DNA of 64,000 nucleotides from CAZZNY01 sp964655935 (GCA_964655935.1 CAZZNY010000003.1:53926-117925); one strand, 5' to 3'. Shown: positions 31,267 to 41,390, counted from the stretch's first letter. Numbers and translations are program-made. Notes: generated by a model not told the origin, from the letters alone.

Positions 31267-31905
31267 ATGAAAAATTTATATTTTATTCGACATGGTGAAA
31301 GTGTGGCAAATGCTGGATTAAAAACATCTAGCCCAGAAACTATTTGTCTCACAATTCTTTGAGAAAAACAAGCAGATGAAATTGTAAAGAATATTCCAGT
31401 AAAACCAGATATCATCATTTATTCACCATATATTCGTACACGACAAACTGCTGATCCAACTTTGAGATACTTTTTTCCAAGAGAGGTTTATGAATTTCCT
31501 ATTCAGGAATTTTCTTTCCTGGATAGTGAAAGACATAAAAATACATCCACGCAGGAGCGGAAACGATATGTGGCTGAATATTGGAAAAGACTCGATCTAC
31601 ATTATATTGATGGAGTATGAGCAGAATCATTTGCCATGTTTTTCCATCGTGCAAAAATTTTTATAAAAACCCTAAATAAACTCTCAAAAACCAACGAAAA
31701 TATTCTCGTGTTTGGTCATAAAAAATTTTTTTGTATGGTAAATATGATTCTCGAAAAAAAAGTGCGATTATCCAAGAAATTAATGAAGGAATTTTTTATA
31801 TGTTCTCAGATTTTTTCTTTTGAAAATGGCGAAATTAAAAAAGTATCCATTGCTGGAGACAAGGCTTGAATCAAATCAAGGCGACTATACATTTCTCCTA
31901 GATAG
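31267..31905 (+). CDS. Histidine phosphatase (phosphoglycerate mutase-like)
   Basis: 212 aa. LYFIRHGESVAN gives the RHG motif, IIYSPYIRTRQTADP the second Arg, and ILVFGHKKFF the second catalytic His. An acidic partner is present in LDSERH. This is a phosphatase rather than a mutase by length and by absence of the mutase insert. It follows the APH-type kinase by 17 nt and precedes the lactonase-like gene, so it may dephosphorylate an intermediate of that pathway. Confidence 0.85.
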
Positions 31906-31939
31906 AGTAGAATACTATATTACTTAGTGTATTATAATT

Positions 31940-32641
31940 ATGCAAAATGACTTTGTATTTTTATCACATTTTTCCTATGCTGAAGCTTCAAAAATGGCAA
32001 GTAATGTATTTGTAAAAAAACTTCAGGTTTTGCTTGTAGAAAAAGAAGTGGTAAATGTTTGAGTGTGTGGAGGTCGCTCCGTAGAACTATTTTATAAGTA
32101 TCTACAGCCTCAATTAATAGAAATATTGAGTACTGGACGTATTCATTTTTTCTTAACTGATGAAAAATATCCTGAAGAAGGTCAAAACATAGAGAAAAAT
32201 ACCAGTATAATATCTAGTTGCTTATTTTGAAATATTAATAATGATTGTTTTATTGGATCCACGGGAGTTGATTTAATAAAGGATATTGAGAAATTTAATA
32301 ATTATTTTGAGAATAATGCTATAAAAAATATTGATATAATAATTTTAGGGATATGAGAAGATGGTCATATGGCAGGAATTTTTTGTTGAGATGACGAGAA
32401 TGATGTTTGACTGTGTTGATATAAAAAAGTGGCTTTTTCTCAAAAACAACCTAAAGATAGAATTACATTAAGTGCAAGTATGATTTCTTCTTCTGGAACA
32501 GTGTTTCTATTTTTTCAAGGAGAAGATAAGAAAAAGGCTTTAGAAAATTTTCTTGATTCAAAAAAATGAATAAATAATTGTCCAGCAGTGTTGTTGAAAT
32601 CATCAAAAGATCTCTATATTGTTAATGACATTTTATTTTAG
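31940..32641 (+). CDS. 6-phosphogluconolactonase/glucosamine-6-P isomerase family protein
   Basis: 233 aa, the length of Pgl. VNVGVCGGRSVELFYKYL matches the substrate-phosphate loop, IHFFLTDEKYP the DEK-type strand, and ILGIGEDGHMAGIFCG the signature GxGxDGHxASLFPG. Gly codons in both loops are UGA. No glucose-6-P dehydrogenase or 6-phosphogluconate dehydrogenase is nearby, so an oxidative pentose phosphate role is not supported locally. Last gene of the cyclase-kinase-phosphatase cluster. Confidence 0.8.
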
Positions 32642-32968
32642 AGAAAAAATCTTTAAGAAGTATTTAAAATATGTGAATTGATAGTAAAAATGGTGGTTGA
32701 AATTTTCAGATCAAAATCAAACTTAAAATAATTCTTATTAACTATTAATATTTTGCTTTAAATTAAACAAAACTTTAGCTATTTATAAGCTAGAGTTTTT
32801 ATATGTAAGCTATTTTTAGATATTAACCTAAATTGTACTATTGTTCAATCTTTTATGGAGAATTAAGAACGATTTTAAGTTAATGATTTTTTTCAAACAA
32901 TATATTTGGCTAAAAAATATCTTCTACACAAAGAATTAAGTCTACAGAAATCTTATTTCTTTTCTTTT
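32642..32968. other. Intergenic with one terminator
   Basis: AT-rich spacer between the cyclitol-like cluster and the TOMM locus. It holds the terminator at 32773-32800; I see no gene. Confidence 0.5.
32773..32800 (+). terminator. Intrinsic terminator
   Basis: CTTTAGCT and AGCTAGAG (8 bp, one G-T) with a short loop, followed by five T. It separates the upstream cluster from the TOMM locus. Confidence 0.75.
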
Positions 32969-32999
32969 TCCATTTTTTTCTTTTCAGGAAATTTATAAT
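32969..32999 (+). promoter_or_regulatory. T-tract promoter of the TOMM locus
   Basis: TTCCATTTTTTTC, 13 nt, TATAAT (32994-32999). A perfect consensus -10 makes this the strongest-looking member of the T-tract class. Confidence 0.75.
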
Positions 33000-33016
33000 A
33001 AAGTTACATTCATTAT

Positions 33017-33241
33017 ATGAATGTTTTAATCCCTTATTTTTTTCATATGGAAAGATTGACATGAAGCAATACTGTCAGAAACAAGACAGTATCTGTAAAT
33101 TCCATTTTTGACTGAATGGAAGTAGTAGTTTCTGGTAGAATTGAAAAAATTTGTAGTCTCTCATGCAGTGGTGGATGAAATGGTGGTGGTGGTTCTGGAT
33201 GAAATTGCAGTAGTTCATGTTCAGGTTGCCGTCTATTCTAG
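33017..33241 (+). CDS. TOMM (thiazole/oxazole-modified) precursor peptide
   Basis: 74 aa. Residues 1-45 form a leader without Cys; residues 46-74 are a core rich in Cys (46, 50, 64, 68, 71), Ser and Gly, reading CSLSCSGGGNGGGGSGG then NCSSSCSGCRLF. A Gly/Ser/Cys core like this is the microcin B17 style of azol(in)e-modified RiPP, and the genes that follow are the expected maturation enzymes. Four glycines are UGA: G16, G33, G54 and G62, two of them in the core, so the product can only be made under code 25. The ATG lies in a perfect stem, CATTCAT-TAT-ATGAATG (33007-33023). The ring pattern and target are not known. Confidence 0.85.
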
Positions 33242-33248
33242 TGTAATT

Positions 33249-33281
33249 AGAGCTACTTGGGCTTTTGTCCTGGGTAGCTCT
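33249..33281 (+). terminator. Hairpin between TOMM precursor and maturation genes
   Basis: AGAGCTAC and GTAGCTCT (8 bp) close a larger stem. No strong T-run follows,so it is probably a partial terminator or RNA-stabilising hairpin that favours precursor mRNA over the enzyme genes. Confidence 0.6.
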
Positions 33282-33304
33282 CTTATTATGTAATTTAAAC
33301 GTAT

Positions 33305-33961
33305 ATGGAAAGAAAATTTATAGTGGTGGAACCTTTGAAATGATATTGTTGAATTGGTTGTCTTATGTCTATTTTGAATCATTTCTTAATGACATCTTTC
33401 TCAACGAAAGATACTTTTGATGTACTGAAGCTTGTAAAATATCACTGAAAATTCCAACCGGGACAGACAGCTGATGATCTTGAAATTGCATATTTTCTCA
33501 GCAATCTTTGATTTAGGGTGGAATTTTATCTTGATAAGTCTGAATGCTTAGAAAAATATGCTACTGACCCAAAGAAATATCTTCAGGAAAACAATATAAC
33601 TCAATATCCAGAAATGAACATGACTGACTCCTCAAAAATCACAAAAAAAATTTTAGAAGATGGAAAAATCGGTGTGGTATATGATGAGAATCTTGATATA
33701 TATAATTTAATAGAGAAGAGACAGGCTAGAAATACATTATTTCTTGTCTGATGAGATTATTATACTCTCAGAAATGAGAAGAGAGAATCTGGACATTCGG
33801 GTCACTATGTTGTTTGTTCTGGTGTACAAGAGGGGAAATTTTTAATCCATGATCCAGGACCGGATATTGCATTTGAATATTTTGTCGATATTGGAACGAT
33901 GAAAAAGGCAATGCAATATTATTGAAATAAGGAATCACTTATGATTATAACCTATATATAA
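33305..33961 (+). CDS. C39-like cysteine peptidase of the TOMM locus
   Basis: 218 aa. GYCWIGCLMSIL at residues 13-24 supplies the candidate catalytic Cys, and GHSGHYVVCSG followed by FLIHDPGPD supplies the His and Asp of a papain-like C39/C39-like fold. No transporter domain is attached. In RiPP loci such proteins remove the leader peptide, which is the likely role here, though leader cleavage is inferred from context. Start at ATG 33305, 63 nt after the precursor stop. Confidence 0.75.
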
Positions 33962-33964
33962 AAC

Positions 33965-34954
33965 ATGGATTCATCTTACAAATTCTCATCCCTATTCCAA
34001 TATTCTTCTCAGAGAGGTGTGCTTGTTTTTTTTATCTGAGATAAGAAATATATCATAAAATGTTCTCAAAAAAATAAAAAAACCCTGATACAACTTTTTA
34101 ATACATTATTAGGTTCTATATTTTCAGAAGAGACCTGCATCACATTATTAGATTGACTATTTGGAAATCCGAAAGAGTTTTTTAATTTTTTGCTACGTGT
34201 AGGAATTATAATTGACTTAAATAATGGAGTTATTCATGACATTATTGGATGGGCAAATTTAAGTTATAACCCTTCTATTTTAACTCCTTTGAAAAAAATA
34301 TGACAGCCTGAACATATTCGTCTTGTTATGGATAATCAAAACAGATGGAGTTCAGATATTATTCAGTGACAAAAGTGAGTAATATTTGATTTTCTCGAAA
34401 ATCGGAAAACGATTCGTGGGTATATTCCTCAGAAAACAGATGAACAAGAATTAACATATCTTTTCGCTTGTCTCTACTGAAATATTAAGAAAGAGATGTA
34501 TCAGAAGAAATCTATAATTCATAAAACTACCCCTTCTTGATGAGCATTTTGGCCGTTACATATATATTTTTTCCGATTTACTGATTGAACAAAGGTTCTT
34601 CTTGAAAAATATGATTGAATTGACTTAATTCCAGTAAGAACTGTTAATAACAAAAATGAATTGTGTGAGAAGATGATTATTAAGAACGAATCTTTAGATT
34701 TTGAAAATGCGCAAGGACTCATTGTGATTTTGGCTGATCTAGAGAATATGTCAAAAAAATATTGAGTGAAATCCTATCAGTTGGCACTTTTAGAATGAGG
34801 TCATATTTCTCAAAATTTTGTGCTTGCGAGTGAAGAGAAAGGCTATGGGACTTGTGAATTATGATGAGTAATTGAGTCAGTAGTCCTGAGTGAATGTGGG
34901 GTTGATACGGAAAAATATATTTTTGTGAACTCTATTTTATTTTGAAAAAAATAA
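33965..34954 (+). CDS. SagB-type azoline dehydrogenase
   Basis: 329 aa. The C-terminal half is a nitroreductase-like FMN domain: FWPLHIYFFRF, SYQLALLEGGHISQNFVLAS (the SagB/ThcOx signature with E-x-GH-x-x-QN) and YGTCELGGVIESVV. SagB/McbC enzymes oxidise thiazoline/oxazoline to thiazole/oxazole. The N-terminal ~190 aa are extra, as in many SagB proteins. It starts 3 nt after the peptidase and its stop overlaps the next start (TAATG), so the genes are translationally coupled. Confidence 0.85.
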
Positions 34955-36876
34955 TGAATATGAAATTAAATACTCGTTTAAAACACATTAACTTTCTACT
35001 GGTTCATGAAAAAGAGATAGTTTTATCTGGAAAGAAAAATTATTTTATCAATCTTCCAAAGCAATGACTTCCATTAAATTTCTATAAAAAATTTTTTACC
35101 TCTCCAAAGTTAAAAGATAGATTTAATGATATATATAAAAAAACATGAACAGAGACTTTTTTAACGAAAAATTCATTTAAAATAGAAGGTATGACTATTT
35201 ATTATGATATATATAGCTTCTTTCATTCTTATGTTAATGATTTATTCTCCAATCATAATAAAAATGAAATAAATGGCTTTATATTCAATAAATGAGTATA
35301 TATATTTTATCAAGAAGACATTGATTCTATTCTTGAAAATATTATATATGGTCTATCTGAAGATGTTTATTATATATTATATAAAATTTATCACAATCAC
35401 GATTACCATATCTTTCTAGGCGAGAATTATATCAAGAAACAACGAAGGATATTGCAGAAAGAATATTTGAAATCACGAATAATAAAGCCTGGATTTGTAA
35501 CGAAAATCTCATCAGAAAACCTTTCAAAAAGTTACCCAATTTATACTTCTCACCAGAGAGTTGATAAGAGTGAATTTCCACAACTTTTTTTATGAGATGA
35601 ATACATATCGTCCCATAAAAAAACAATAAAAATTAAGAAATGATTATTTCATCCAATAAAAGGACTCGCAAGATTCCAGAAATATGATAGCAAGATAGGA
35701 ATTTGATTCTCTGGCACTTTTTGAATCAATCATTGACATTATTTATTTTCGGATGCGGATCTGAATTATTCGACAGGATTCGATATTTCTGATTCGAAAG
35801 TAGCAAAAGCAAAAGCTTTTTGTGAGGGAATCGAAAGATTTAATAGTTGATATTTTTCCTCAGATATTCTATGAGATGACTTGCTCGTAAGTATCGATAA
35901 AGATATGAGCGAGAAAATATTATGATATTCCATTCCTGAAGACGTATTAGGACGAGTGCATAAATTCTGAGTAATGTATGAAATTAAAACAATGAATGAT
36001 ACGTCGATTCATCGTTTTAAAAATCCTAATAAAATTCCTCATGAATTACTATATTACCCTAGTATTCCGGAAGAAGAGCGATTTTACTTTGCCAGTTCGA
36101 ATTGAATTTGAGCTGGTAGAACTTATGAAGAATCTTTAATGTGATGAATTTTTGAATTATCTGAAAGAGATAGCCTCATGCTGACTTGGCTACTGAAATT
36201 ATCACCCGATATCATAGATATAAAATCTCTCCCAAAATATTTAATAGAACGAGTTGAAGATATCGAGAGGATAGGATGATGAAGAGTGTATATATATGAT
36301 ATTTCTTATGATAAATGATTTCCGCATGTATTAGTGATTCAAAAAAAAGAAAATGGGTGACACTATTGAGTATGAGCTTCGGCTGGTTTTATCTTAGAAA
36401 ATGTTATTGAAAAAGCTTTATCTGAAGCCTCAGTATCATCTATATATTGGAGTGAAGAATCTGAAAAAATATATTCTTTTAATGATGTTAAAAATGTTAA
36501 GGATCATAAGATATTCTATGAGCAAGGAGATAATTGTGAGAAATATCTGAGTTTTTTATTTCAAGACGAATCCAGGGTTAATTTTCAACAACTAAAGAAT
36601 TGAGGAATAAAAAATTATAATATTGGCTTATTGTTGAGTGATTTAACCAATAATGTAGGATGAAGATTTTATATTGCAGATTTTACTACTGAGTATTCGA
36701 AAAAATTAGGAATATATGTTACTCGAGTTTTGAGTGAAAATCTTGTCCCAATCTGGTTTTGATCTTGATGAAAGATTCCATATTTGAAAGATAGATTAAG
36801 ACTTTCCAAATTTGATAAATGGAAAAAGCATAAGTATTATTGAGATATTCCTGATTTCTTGCATTTTTTTAATTAA
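34954..36876 (+). CDS. YcaO cyclodehydratase with N-terminal partner-like region
   Basis: 640 aa. From about residue 265 it is a YcaO domain: SKVAKAKAFCEGIERF (about 280; ATP/Mg site of the SxxxAxxExxER type), AGRTYEESLMGGIFELSERD (ExxxExxERD), then GVGASAGFILENVIEKALSE. YcaO enzymes use ATP to turn Cys and Ser of the precursor into azolines. The first ~250 aa are an unassigned region that may be the fused leader-binding partner (the E1-like/RRE component), since no separate partner gene is present. It overlaps sagB by one base. UGA glycines are very frequent. Confidence 0.9.
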
Positions 36877-36953
36877 CAATTGAAATAATTGAAAAATTTT
36901 ATTAGAATTAAACATAAAAAATATTATTTTATTCAGTTTAACTTACAGTTTTT

Positions 36954-37097
36954 TCCTGTATTTCTGAAGCCCTTATTTACTTTATAGAAGAGAAGACTAG
37001 ACAACAACTTCCACTGATTTGTAAGTGAAGTCTTTCGGAATTCTATATGAAACTCGCAAAAATTCGAATTGCTACAGGAATTATCAGGAATATTTAG
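36954..37097 (+). pseudogene. Remnant of a GHMP-like protein C-terminus (module 3)
   Basis: About 45 codons match the end of the two GHMP-like proteins: FIEEKTRQQLPLICKG followed by SLSEFYMKLAKIRIATGIIR and a TAG stop. The matching gene ends in KFPLICKGSITEFYMKLG. No start or kinase domain remains. It lies 77 bp before NACHT3, the same position the intact GHMP gene has before NACHT1, so an ancestral GHMP-NACHT pair decayed here. Confidence 0.85.
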
Positions 37098-37106
37098 TAT
37101 TGTTAT

Positions 37107-37135
37107 TTGCTTAAAATTCAAAATTACGATACAAT
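37107..37135 (+). promoter_or_regulatory. Sigma70-type promoter for NACHT protein 3
   Basis: TTGCTT, 17 nt, TACAAT (37130-37135), starting within 10 bp of the GHMP remnant's stop. Confidence 0.75.
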
Positions 37136-37156
37136 AAAGGAGATTCTGTCTCCTTT
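37136..37156 (+). promoter_or_regulatory. 5'-terminal hairpin of NACHT3 mRNA
   Basis: AAAGGAGA and TCTCCTTT (8 bp) around TTCTG, directly after the -10 box, then ATTTTTTG and the start region. AAGGAGAT is an exact complement to AUCUCCUU of the 16S 3' end, but it is 30 nt from the ATG and locked in the stem. Confidence 0.65.
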
Positions 37157-37173
37157 ATTTTTTGACATGAATA

Positions 37174-40100
37174 ATGACTGAAATCTTCAATAATGATCGA
37201 TATCTTCCTGTAGGCTGAATAAAACAAGATTGATTACAGGAAAATCAAAACAACCAAGAAATCACCATTCCTCGAGCAAGAGCTCGGGTATTTTTTGTGA
37301 GACACGGGGAGAGCGAAGAGGCCAAAGAAAACACTGCTGCTCTTACAAAATATCAAAGCAAAAAAACTCCCATTTCGCACAAGTGAAGAGAGCAATCAAA
37401 AACATGAGGAATCTATCTTCGAAGAGTAGGATTCGATATTCAGACAAACGGAGAAATATATTACTCTTCAGATACTGCACGAGTCACTGAAACTGTTCAA
37501 GAAACGACTATGTCACTCGTTTGATCCGAATGATCCATTCCATATACACATATTCATGATGATAACAGACTAAGAACAACCGAAAAGATAGAATGATCTC
37601 AGGTAAAACAAAATGTCCAAGATCTTGTAGTAAATACTGAAACACTTTGTCTCATGGAGGATATTAGAGAAAAAATTATGCAACAAATACAGTCTGGATG
37701 AGAAGTAATTGATAGTATTGTTTTGGTGTGACACAAATCAGATGCCTCCTGAACTCAATTCGTATTTCGTTGACCAAAACAAGATTATATAATCAAATTT
37801 GATCTTGCTAATGGCGACATGTATGAATTTGACATCGATGAACAATGAAACTGGATTAATCCAGATGAATATCCAGATATGCTTTTCTTGCGAAAAAACA
37901 ATTACAAAAAAATTACTCAATTCCTTGAAAAACACTGTCCAGAACTTAAGATAAAAATTGATTTATTCAGACAAAATAAAAATCTTAATCAAAATAAATA
38001 CTCAATCTGGCAACTCCAAAACGATATCAATCAATTCCTTCAAGAGAATCCGCAATACTTCAAAACTTTTCTTTCTGAGAATAATCCTGATTTCCGCACC
38101 TTCTGCCTCGCAAACCTCCTAAAACGCTGAGAAAAAACAATCATTCTTAAATATTATGAATCCACTAAAGAAAAGCTTTCCGAAAAAGAAAAACAAATTC
38201 TTATCGCTCAAGCTCAGACAAATCTTCTTGCTGAAGAGATTTTTATGAGATTGTTTGTAGGAAAATGAAATCTATGGGATCTCGACCATGATGCAAAGCT
38301 TTTTTCTGATTGGAAATCCATCAGCTGACTCGATTTTCAGAATCTCAAACAGAGAAGAAAGGTGTATGAAGATGCACGAACTCTTCAGTCGCATTCGATC
38401 GATGAGAGAATCAAGAATGATACATCGGCAGAATCAAATGAAATTCTCGATCCGGAGCTCTATGAGATCAAATCCGAAGAACGAAAAACCAAGGATGAGG
38501 CCTGAAGAGAAAAAATCGAAATGGTTGCCAGATATGAATGAATACATTTGGATGCTATTTGCCAATCTCTGCTTTCTTCTGGAAAACCAACTAATTTCGT
38601 GCTTCCAGCGATCGTTTGACAGGGAAAAACTATGTGGCTCACGAAGCTCGCAAAAAAACTCTCGCTCGCAAATTCTCCTCGAAAGATATTGTTTTTTCGA
38701 GCGAAAGATATGATTGATGAAAGTAAGATATTTTCCTGAGATGGTTCTCAGACATTCTTTAGGGAACTTATCAGACAAACATTTGACTTATATGATCTTG
38801 TGCAAGACGACATCGTGCTTATCGATGGTCTGGATGAGATCGGAGATTCGCGGCTTCGTGCTGCATTGTCGGATTTTCTGAAGCAACAGCAATTGTTTAA
38901 TTCCGTTATCACTTCTCGTCCTTCAGAGTTTTGTCTTGAAAAAGAATGAGAATCGTACAGATGAAACGGACACCTTCGAACCATTGGAATGAAGCCGATC
39001 TCGAGGGACTTGTACCTAGAAAAAAGAATCGAAGACGTGGAACTGAGAGAAAGAATAAAAACTACGTTACGAGAAAAGAATCTTGATCATGAAGTCGAGG
39101 GAAATCCCTTGCTTCTTTCTTTCGTCTGCAAACTCGCGACAGGAGAGCGATCGGGTGACTGGGAAAAACTCCGAATCAAATCACTGAGTGCTATTCAAAA
39201 TAAGGCTGATCTTTATGAGAGTGTAGCAAGATTGATCCTTGCTGTACATCCGATTCATCACTGAAAAGAAAAAAGAAATCTTCGTGAACTCGAAGGCGAT
39301 ATGAATCAACTATGAGTTTTAGCTTACGAACAGTTCAAACATCAAAAAATATCGATTCAAGGTACGCAAGAAGAAGGGATGATTGATGGGTTGAGTATTC
39401 TGTGTAAGAAATCGTGAGAGGATAAATATGAATTTATCCATCAGTCCTTTTATGAATATTTTTTGGCGAGGCATTTTATGGAACATCCAGAAATGCAAAA
39501 TATGTCTGAACTTAGAGATAAAAAAACAGAGGAATTGCTTTATCCATGATTTACAAAGTGAGCCGAAGAGATTTTTCAGGTTCGAGACACGAATTTCGAG
39601 AATTGGAATGAATGGAGAAATTTTAAGCCGGTGGTTTTATTCTATGGAGAGAGACTCACAAATCTTGCAATAAACAAAGATGGGGTTCTATTAGAGCGTG
39701 AATGGGCCATGGAGAGATTGTGACAATTTCTTGGTACCGAGGTACGGAATAATATTCTGTGAAAAATTCTATGGCGTGTATGATACGGTGTAAATCGTAT
39801 TTTTAGAAATGGAGCACAATATTGATGAAGCATTCTTACAAACGATGATATGTTTGGAGAGGGGTTTTTTATGGGCGCGCGCATATTATCGGGAATTTCT
39901 ACAGAACGGATGGATGAAAAAACAAGAATTTGGTATGAACTGTTATTATTGAAATATAGAAAAGAAGTGACTACCTGGAGTAGAGAAAAAGTGTGGCTTT
40001 GTGAACCTCTTTTGTGAACAGTAAAGAAACATGTTAGGGACTTCATTTTGCATAGAGTAATTCAGACATTCATTGATTATGTAAAGAATAGCATTGACCC

Positions 40101-41334
40101 TGTAAAAAAAGGGGATACTGATGAAGCTTGGAGACTTGCGATTAATCTGATAAAAATCGGAGAAAAAGACACTCTTTCTGTAATTATGTGTCACATTCAA
40201 GAATTGATAGATGCATGAGAATTTTGATTGTCATGATATAGTGCCATTACCCTTGCTCGTATTTGAGAGAAAGATGCAATTGTTATTGCTAAATGATGTG
40301 TACAGGAAATGATAAACAGGAAAGATTTTAGATATGCAATATTTTTAGCCACTGCAATTGCTCAGACTGGAGAAAAAGATATGATTGCAGTGATTCAGCA
40401 GTATGTGTATTTGCCTGAATGTGGGTTCGATTTTTCCGAGAAATCAGCAATTTTTTCTAGTATTTTCAAAGCAGACAGAAGTGGTACAATTTTATCAGTA
40501 AAGAAGATGATTGAGACATTTGTGCGAGCGGGGGCATTTTATGAAATGACAGGATTTGTTGATAATTTATTACAGATTGATACAGTAGCAATATCTCCAG
40601 TAGTAAAACAATTGATGCATGAATTAATAGAAAAAGGAGAATATTGGGATGCATGACTTATTACTCTTCAGTTGGTTCGTACTGGAGAAAGAGATTTTAT
40701 TCCTATACTTAATCAATGTGTAGAAGGATATATTAAAATATGAAAATATGATAACGCTGGACGGCTTGCAATCAAGTTTCTTGAAATTGAAGGATGTGAG
40801 AATCTCGCTGTTATAACCAAACAATGCACTAAAGAATTACTGAGTGAGTGAAAATTTTTCTGGTCTGGGCATCTTGCTATTAATCTTGTTCAGGCTGGAG
40901 AAAAAGACATGATACCAGTAACCAAACAGTGTATAGAGGAATTATTTAGTATGAGGGAATTTTGACAAGCTGGAGAATATGCTATTAATCTTGTTCAGGC
41001 TGGAGAAAAAGACATGATACCAGTAACCAAACAGTGTATAGAGGAATTATTTAGTATGAGGGAATTTTGACAAGCTGGAGAATATGCTATTAATCTTGTT
41101 CAGGCTGGAGAAAAAGACATGATTAATGTGGCAACAAAATGTGTGCATTGATTGATGCATTCTTGAAGATTTGACTCCGCGAGTGAGCTTATTGTTCAGC
41201 TAATTAAGATTGAAGGAAGAAGGGCTGTACCTATAGTAAGATGATGTGTGCGAGAGTTTTTTCGAAATCAATTCTATACTGAGATAAGAAGATGTGTCGA
41301 TGCTTTGCGGGAAATTGACCATAAGATTGTATAA
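37174..41334 (+). CDS. Histidine phosphatase-NACHT ATPase with 35-aa repeats (module 3)
   Basis: 1,386 aa. Residues 37-235 are a histidine phosphatase with RVFFVRHGES (R43 H44), TARVTETV and second His in LVGHKSD (about 186). The NACHT ATPase shows Walker A PAIVGQGKTMW (about 478; one Gly is UGA), Walker B VLIDGLDEI (about 548), VITSRPSEF, NPLLLSFVCKL and FIHQSFYEYFLARHF (about 754). About 14 helical 35-aa repeats (GEKDMIPVTKQCIEELF type) form the last 450 residues. The segment after the ATPase (ELLYPGF, EEIFQVRD, FENWNEWRNFKP) is nearly the same as in NACHT1, so those two are the closest pair there. Start ATG 37174; ATG 37167 is out of frame and soon stops. Confidence 0.88.
40891..41100 (+). 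repeat. Two identical 105-bp units in NACHT protein 3
   Basis: The 105 bp from 40891 recur from 40996 with no difference that I can see, and the next unit begins at 41101 before diverging. The period equals 35 codons, the protein repeat length, so this is a very recent in-frame duplication. Confidence 0.92.
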
Positions 41335-41356
41335 GTATTTTCAATATTTTTTCTTT

Positions 41357-41389
41357 TTCCATTTTTTTCTCCCAAAAACCAAATAGATT
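41357..41389 (+). promoter_or_regulatory. T-tract promoter of the broken 98-aa paralogue
   Basis: TTCCATTTTTTTC, 14 nt, TAGATT (41384-41389), nearly the same as 26255-26287. Confidence 0.7.
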
Positions 41390-41390
41390 A

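Noticed and set aside
31940..32641. Calling this protein pgl of the oxidative pentose phosphate pathway.
   Set aside because: The family fits, but no zwf or gnd is nearby and it sits in a cyclase-kinase-phosphatase cluster, so the substrate is left open.
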